From Paenibacillus terrae (lineage in GTDB: Bacteria > Bacillota > Bacilli > Paenibacillales > Paenibacillaceae): a DNA stretch of 64,000 bases. Both the position numbers and the translations under genes were made by a program. Positions 61,055-64,000 of this stretch are shown in pieces. How positions within the stretch are numbered: the stretch's first letter is position 1; each line of letters opens with the position of its first letter. The notes under the pieces are model-generated. The model did not search any database, was not told the DNA's origin, and saw only the letters and a list, made by a program, of their open reading frames with translations. Where the stretch lies: positions 101,884 through 165,883 of the forward strand of contig NZ_PNXQ01000001.1 of NCBI RefSeq assembly GCF_005217525.1, read 5' to 3'.

Positions 61055-62196
61055 GATCGTTCACCTCCTGTACTCTTGTCTCGCCTGGCCTTGTCGTTGC
61101 TGGACACAGCCTTCTCGCTGTCCTCCGTAACCTCTGCGAAAACTTTATTTTCCGTCGAATGCTCGACTTGCTCCACTACATTCACTTGATCGGCCTGCCC
61201 CGTTTTCGACTCGCGAGTCGTTAACTGCTGGAATATATTTTCCAAGCTTAGGCTTTCTTTTTTCAACTCAATAATCGGAAGCTTCGCACCAGACAGCACA
61301 TAAAAAAGCTCCTCACGGAAATCCTCATCGGAAGCGCCTGTCAGTAACAGCCCGGTCAAATCTTGCTCAGTTGCAGTCAGCTTTGTGTCAGCTTGAGACA
61401 AGCCAGATGTTAAAAGCTCCACCTCAACTTTCCCCCAAGCGCGAAGAACGTTCAGCACCTGCTCACGGCTGCCTTTGACCTCCACTTTTACCTTAAATCC
61501 GTCTTCTATCGATCCGCCTAGCGCATCAGGCCGTCCATCCAGCACCAATTCACCCTCATGAATGATAAGAACCCGATTGCACAAGGCGTCCACCTCGGGC
61601 AAAATATGCGTGCTGAGCAGCACCGTATGATTCTCTCCAATCTCCTGAATGAGCTGGCGAATCTCCAAAATCTGATTCGGGTCCAAACCTGATGTCGGCT
61701 CATCCAGCACCAGCAAATCCGGGTTATGAATAATCGCGCCCGCCAGCCCCAAACGCTGCTTATACCCTTTGGACAGACTGCGTACCAGTTGCTTTTCACG
61801 TCCGTTTAGCCCAAGCCTGGAAATCATCTCGGAAATCCGCAGCTTTTGCTCTCTTGCAGGCACATCTCGAATGCTCGCCACAAACTTTAAATAGGATCGA
61901 ACGGACATATCTCCATACAGAGGGGGCGTTTCCGGCAAATAACCGATTTTGGAGCGAGCCTGTCTGCCCTGCTCCTGAATCGGTATGCCATCAATCGTAA
62001 TCACTCCCTCATTCGGTTGGAGATACCCTGTAATCATGCGCATCGTTGTCGTTTTGCCTGCACCATTAGGCCCCAGAAACCCGACAATCTCACCACGCTG
62101 CATTTCAAAATCCAGCTTATGTACGCCCCGGTTGCCCTCGTACCACTTGCTCACCTGCTGCACCTTGAGCACACGCTTCACCCTTTCTTTTATCAT
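61051..62196 (-). CDS. ABC transporter ATP-binding protein (GldA-like)
   Basis: A 381-residue ATPase. Walker A GPNGAGKTTT, Q-loop GYLPETPPLYGDM, signature LSKGYKQRLGLAGA, Walker B LLVLDEPTSGLDP, and H-loop LSTHI are intact. The C-terminal 80 residues include a charged, low-complexity tail (about 340-381). It is the first gene of the GldA-F-G-DUF4340 operon. Confidence 0.94.
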   Translation of the reverse strand: MIKERVKRVLKVQQVSKWYEGNRGVHKLDFEMQRGEIVGFLGPNGAGKTTTMRMITGYLQPNEGVITIDGIPIQEQGRQARSKIGYLPETPPLYGDMSVRSYLKFVASIRDVPAREQKLRISEMISRLGLNGREKQLVRSLSKGYKQRLGLAGAIIHNPDLLVLDEPTSGLDPNQILEIRQLIQEIGENHTVLLSTHILPEVDALCNRVLIIHEGELVLDGRPDALGGSIEDGFKVKVEVKGSREQVLNVLRAWGKVEVELLTSGLSQADTKLTATEQDLTGLLLTGASDEDFREELFYVLSGAKLPIIELKKESLSLENIFQQLTTRESKTGQADQVNVVEQVEHSTENKVFAEVTEDSEKAVSSNDKARRDKSTGGERS

Positions 62197-62483
62197 AGCT
62201 CTCCCTCAACACTTTAAACTCTAATGTTAATCCCACACATATAACTCCAGCTTAAAGTCACTTAAATATAAGCTTAAAATAATATGTCTAAAATGTGAAC
62301 GAATAAATGTGCTTGTACACTCGTTAACTTGTACGGCTCGCCCTAATATTCATTTGCATTCCCGCATCAGCCACAATTTTATGCTGTTTCCATCCAGGCT
62401 TCCATAGATACCCACACCCTGTCCTTTTGCTGGAATACCTTGGTATATAAGAAGCTTTCGATTGGCTGAAGGGGGTTATTGAG

Positions 62484-63557
62484 ATCAAAGTTCTATTTAC
62501 CTTTTATATACCCAGCGGCGGCGTGGAAACCTTGAACCGCCAACGCTGCAAGGCACTTAGCCAGGATGGGATTGAATGTCATCTTCTCTACTATCAGCAA
62601 GGTACGGGGATGCAAAACCTGCATGGAGATATTCCCTTGTTTATGACTTCTTCCGAGGGAGATATTTCTAGTCTGATACACATTCACCGTTACGATGCCA
62701 TCGTCGTCTCGTCGGATTACCAAATGCTCGCAAAACTGCGCATGTTGGGGTATCAGGGTGTGCTAATCTATGAATCACAGGGCTTCGGTCCGCATGTGGA
62801 GGCTGCATTGGTAGTAGGCGAAGCCACACCGTTTCTTCAAAGATACGCCAATGCAGTACTGCTACCCACCACTACGCATCTGGTCGAACTATTTTCCAGC
62901 ATGTGTCCGTGGCTTAAGCGTTACGTGTTTCCAAACGTACTGGATACCAGCGTATTTAATTATGTACCTAACACTCCTCCGATCAATCCGGTCATTGCAT
63001 GGGTTGGGCGACTGGAGCCGAACAAAAACTGGAGGCATTTTATTGATATCTCTTACTGGATGCTGCAAAACCGCCCGGATCTTCGCATCTGGATGTTCTA
63101 TGATAATACACTTTCGCAGCCAGAGGATAAGGCACAATTCGAGAGCATGGTTACACAGCTTGGCTTGTCCTCCATTGTAGAACGTTTCAACAACGTGCCC
63201 CATGCTAAAATGCCTCTGTATTACTCCATGATTGGCGATTCGAGAGGGTATCTGTTGTCCACTTCACTGGTAGAGGGATTTGGATACGCCGTAGCTGAAG
63301 CCATGGCTTGCCGCTGTCCCGTGCTCAGCTCTGATTCTGACGGGGTGCGAGCCTTCATCGATCACAACGTAACGGGTAAATTTTATGCGCAAGGAGATAT
63401 CTTGCAGGCGGTATTGGAGGGACTGGATCTGATGAACAACCTGTCCCAACGAGAATCCATTCGCCAGAAGGGGCTGACAAGGATCGTCGACCTGTTAGCA
63501 CCGGATAAATATGTGCAATCCTTCCGACAAATGATGGATGCGCTGGGCGTGGGGTAA
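62484..63557 (+). CDS. GT4-family glycosyltransferase with an apparent ATC start
   Basis: A 357-residue GT-B glycosyltransferase. The C-terminal donor domain has WVGRLEPNKNW, STSLVEGFGYAVAEAMACRCPVLSSDSDGV (the EGFG..E motif) and a normal tail. The usual N-terminus KVLFTFYIPSGGVETLNR is encoded from 62487, preceded by ATC 62484, 8 nt after AAGGGGG. No ATG, GTG or TTG is in frame between a TAA at 62448 and this point. The next GTG (62523) would delete the first beta-strand and the GGVE loop. So ATC is probably the start, or the ATG has been lost. Confidence 0.85.
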   Translation: MKVLFTFYIPSGGVETLNRQRCKALSQDGIECHLLYYQQGTGMQNLHGDIPLFMTSSEGDISSLIHIHRYDAIVVSSDYQMLAKLRMLGYQGVLIYESQGFGPHVEAALVVGEATPFLQRYANAVLLPTTTHLVELFSSMCPWLKRYVFPNVLDTSVFNYVPNTPPINPVIAWVGRLEPNKNWRHFIDISYWMLQNRPDLRIWMFYDNTLSQPEDKAQFESMVTQLGLSSIVERFNNVPHAKMPLYYSMIGDSRGYLLSTSLVEGFGYAVAEAMACRCPVLSSDSDGVRAFIDHNVTGKFYAQGDILQAVLEGLDLMNNLSQRESIRQKGLTRIVDLLAPDKYVQSFRQMMDALGVG

Positions 63558-63776
63558 GCTATTATTTTAAGTGGAGCAGAAGTTATATGATTCTAGAATA
63601 AAGCCGCCGTGTAGGCGGCCTGCCTATTCCTCCACGTTCAGAGAAAAGTACACCCACTGTCCGCGTCGAGCTTCTTTTTCAATACAATCGTATCATCAAA
63701 TTTTTACTTTTACATAACCAATCTACTTTAACCGTTGTATACTGTTCATCAGAACAGCTATGGAAGGAGGCTCGTT

Positions 63777-64000
63777 TTGCGTATTTTTGATATTCTTCGT
63801 ATATTGGTTGCAGAACAGATGGTCAACGGAGAACACTTGGCAAATGCATTGAAGGTATCCTCTCGAACCATACGAACGGATCTAAAGGAATTGGGTGCGC
63901 TGTTGTCAAAGCATGGAGCAGCAGTCAAACCCCTTAAAGGAACAGGCTACAAGCTAGAGATTCATGACGAACAAGCATTTCATCATCTGCTGAAGCAATT
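63777..64000 (+). CDS. BglG/LicR-type transcriptional regulator (partial)
   Basis: The gene starts at TTG 63777, 7 nt after GGAGG, and is cut by the window edge after 74 codons. The visible part is a winged HTH (ILVAEQMVNGEHLANALKVSSRTIRTDLKELGALL) followed by KPLKGTGYKLEI, as in the HTH_11/Mga start of PRD-containing regulators (LicR, MtlR, ManR). Upstream, TGTTCATCAGAACA is a short inverted repeat. Target genes are outside the window. Confidence 0.85.
   Translation, partial: MRIFDILRILVAEQMVNGEHLANALKVSSRTIRTDLKELGALLSKHGAAVKPLKGTGYKLEIHDEQAFHHLLKQ

Overview
The window looks like a chromosomal segment of a spore-forming, motile, low-to-mid GC Firmicute, most likely a Paenibacillus of the P. 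polymyxa group. This rests on gene content: gerM-rph-rdgB, gerE and a YhcN/YlaJ lipoprotein (endospore former); a chemoreceptor with a sigma-D-like promoter and a YjfB-family protein (flagellar motility); a sigO/rsoA/yvrJ-like locus; strong AGGAGG ribosome sites; and frequent TTG/GTG starts. The species is an inference. No rRNA, CRISPR array or intact insertion sequence was found; there is one tRNA.

Layout. 0-9.4 kb: a 5'-truncated TPR regulator followed by a possible secreted peptide at the window edge, a divergent LacI regulator/GH4 6-phospho-beta-glucosidase pair with a 16-bp palindromic operator, tRNA-Arg(TCT), small membrane and hypothetical genes, asnB, and a peptidoglycan-binding secreted-protein gene broken by one stop codon. 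9.4-17 kb: the rdgB-rph-gerM operon, a PgpA-like phosphatase, a TetR/SDR pair sharing an operator-like motif, and a methyltransferase/MBL/NmrA-like run. 17-25.5 kb: DUF72, then a nucleotide-sugar and glycosyltransferase cluster (4,6-dehydratase, UDP-sugar dehydrogenase, methyltransferase, glycosyltransferases) and an SGNH esterase. 26-30 kb: chemoreceptor, YjfB, M20 dipeptidase. 30-34 kb: an AT-richer zone of small lineage-specific genes, including tandem zinc-ribbon paralogues, a ribbon-helix-helix-like protein and a basic Cys-rich protein behind a leader that can form a pseudoknot; then gerE.

34.2-38.4 kb: an efeO-efeB-efeU iron-uptake operon with a TTGACA-17-TATGAT promoter and a perfect 7-1-7 Fur box. 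38.5-50.8 kb: the most interesting region, a 12-gene unidirectional operon coding for two acyl carrier proteins, two ATP-grasp ligases, a fold-type III PLP decarboxylase, a BtrH-like acyltransferase, a SPASM radical SAM enzyme, a glycosyltransferase, a Gfo/Idh/MocA oxidoreductase and a three-gene ABC exporter. The parts resemble the ACP-tethered amino-acid side-chain pathway of butirosin, but no 2-deoxystreptamine genes are present, so I infer an uncharacterised natural-product pathway.

50.8-64 kb: an RpiR-type regulator with nagB and nagA; a YhcN-type lipoprotein; a secreted lipase; a bipartite sigma-factor pair with a 64-nt overlap next to yvrJ; a GldA/F/G-like ABC operon with a DUF4340 protein; a GT4 glycosyltransferase that seems to start at ATC; and the start of a BglG/LicR-type regulator cut by the window edge. 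Three loci have ribosome-binding sites followed by ATA or ATC where a start codon should be.
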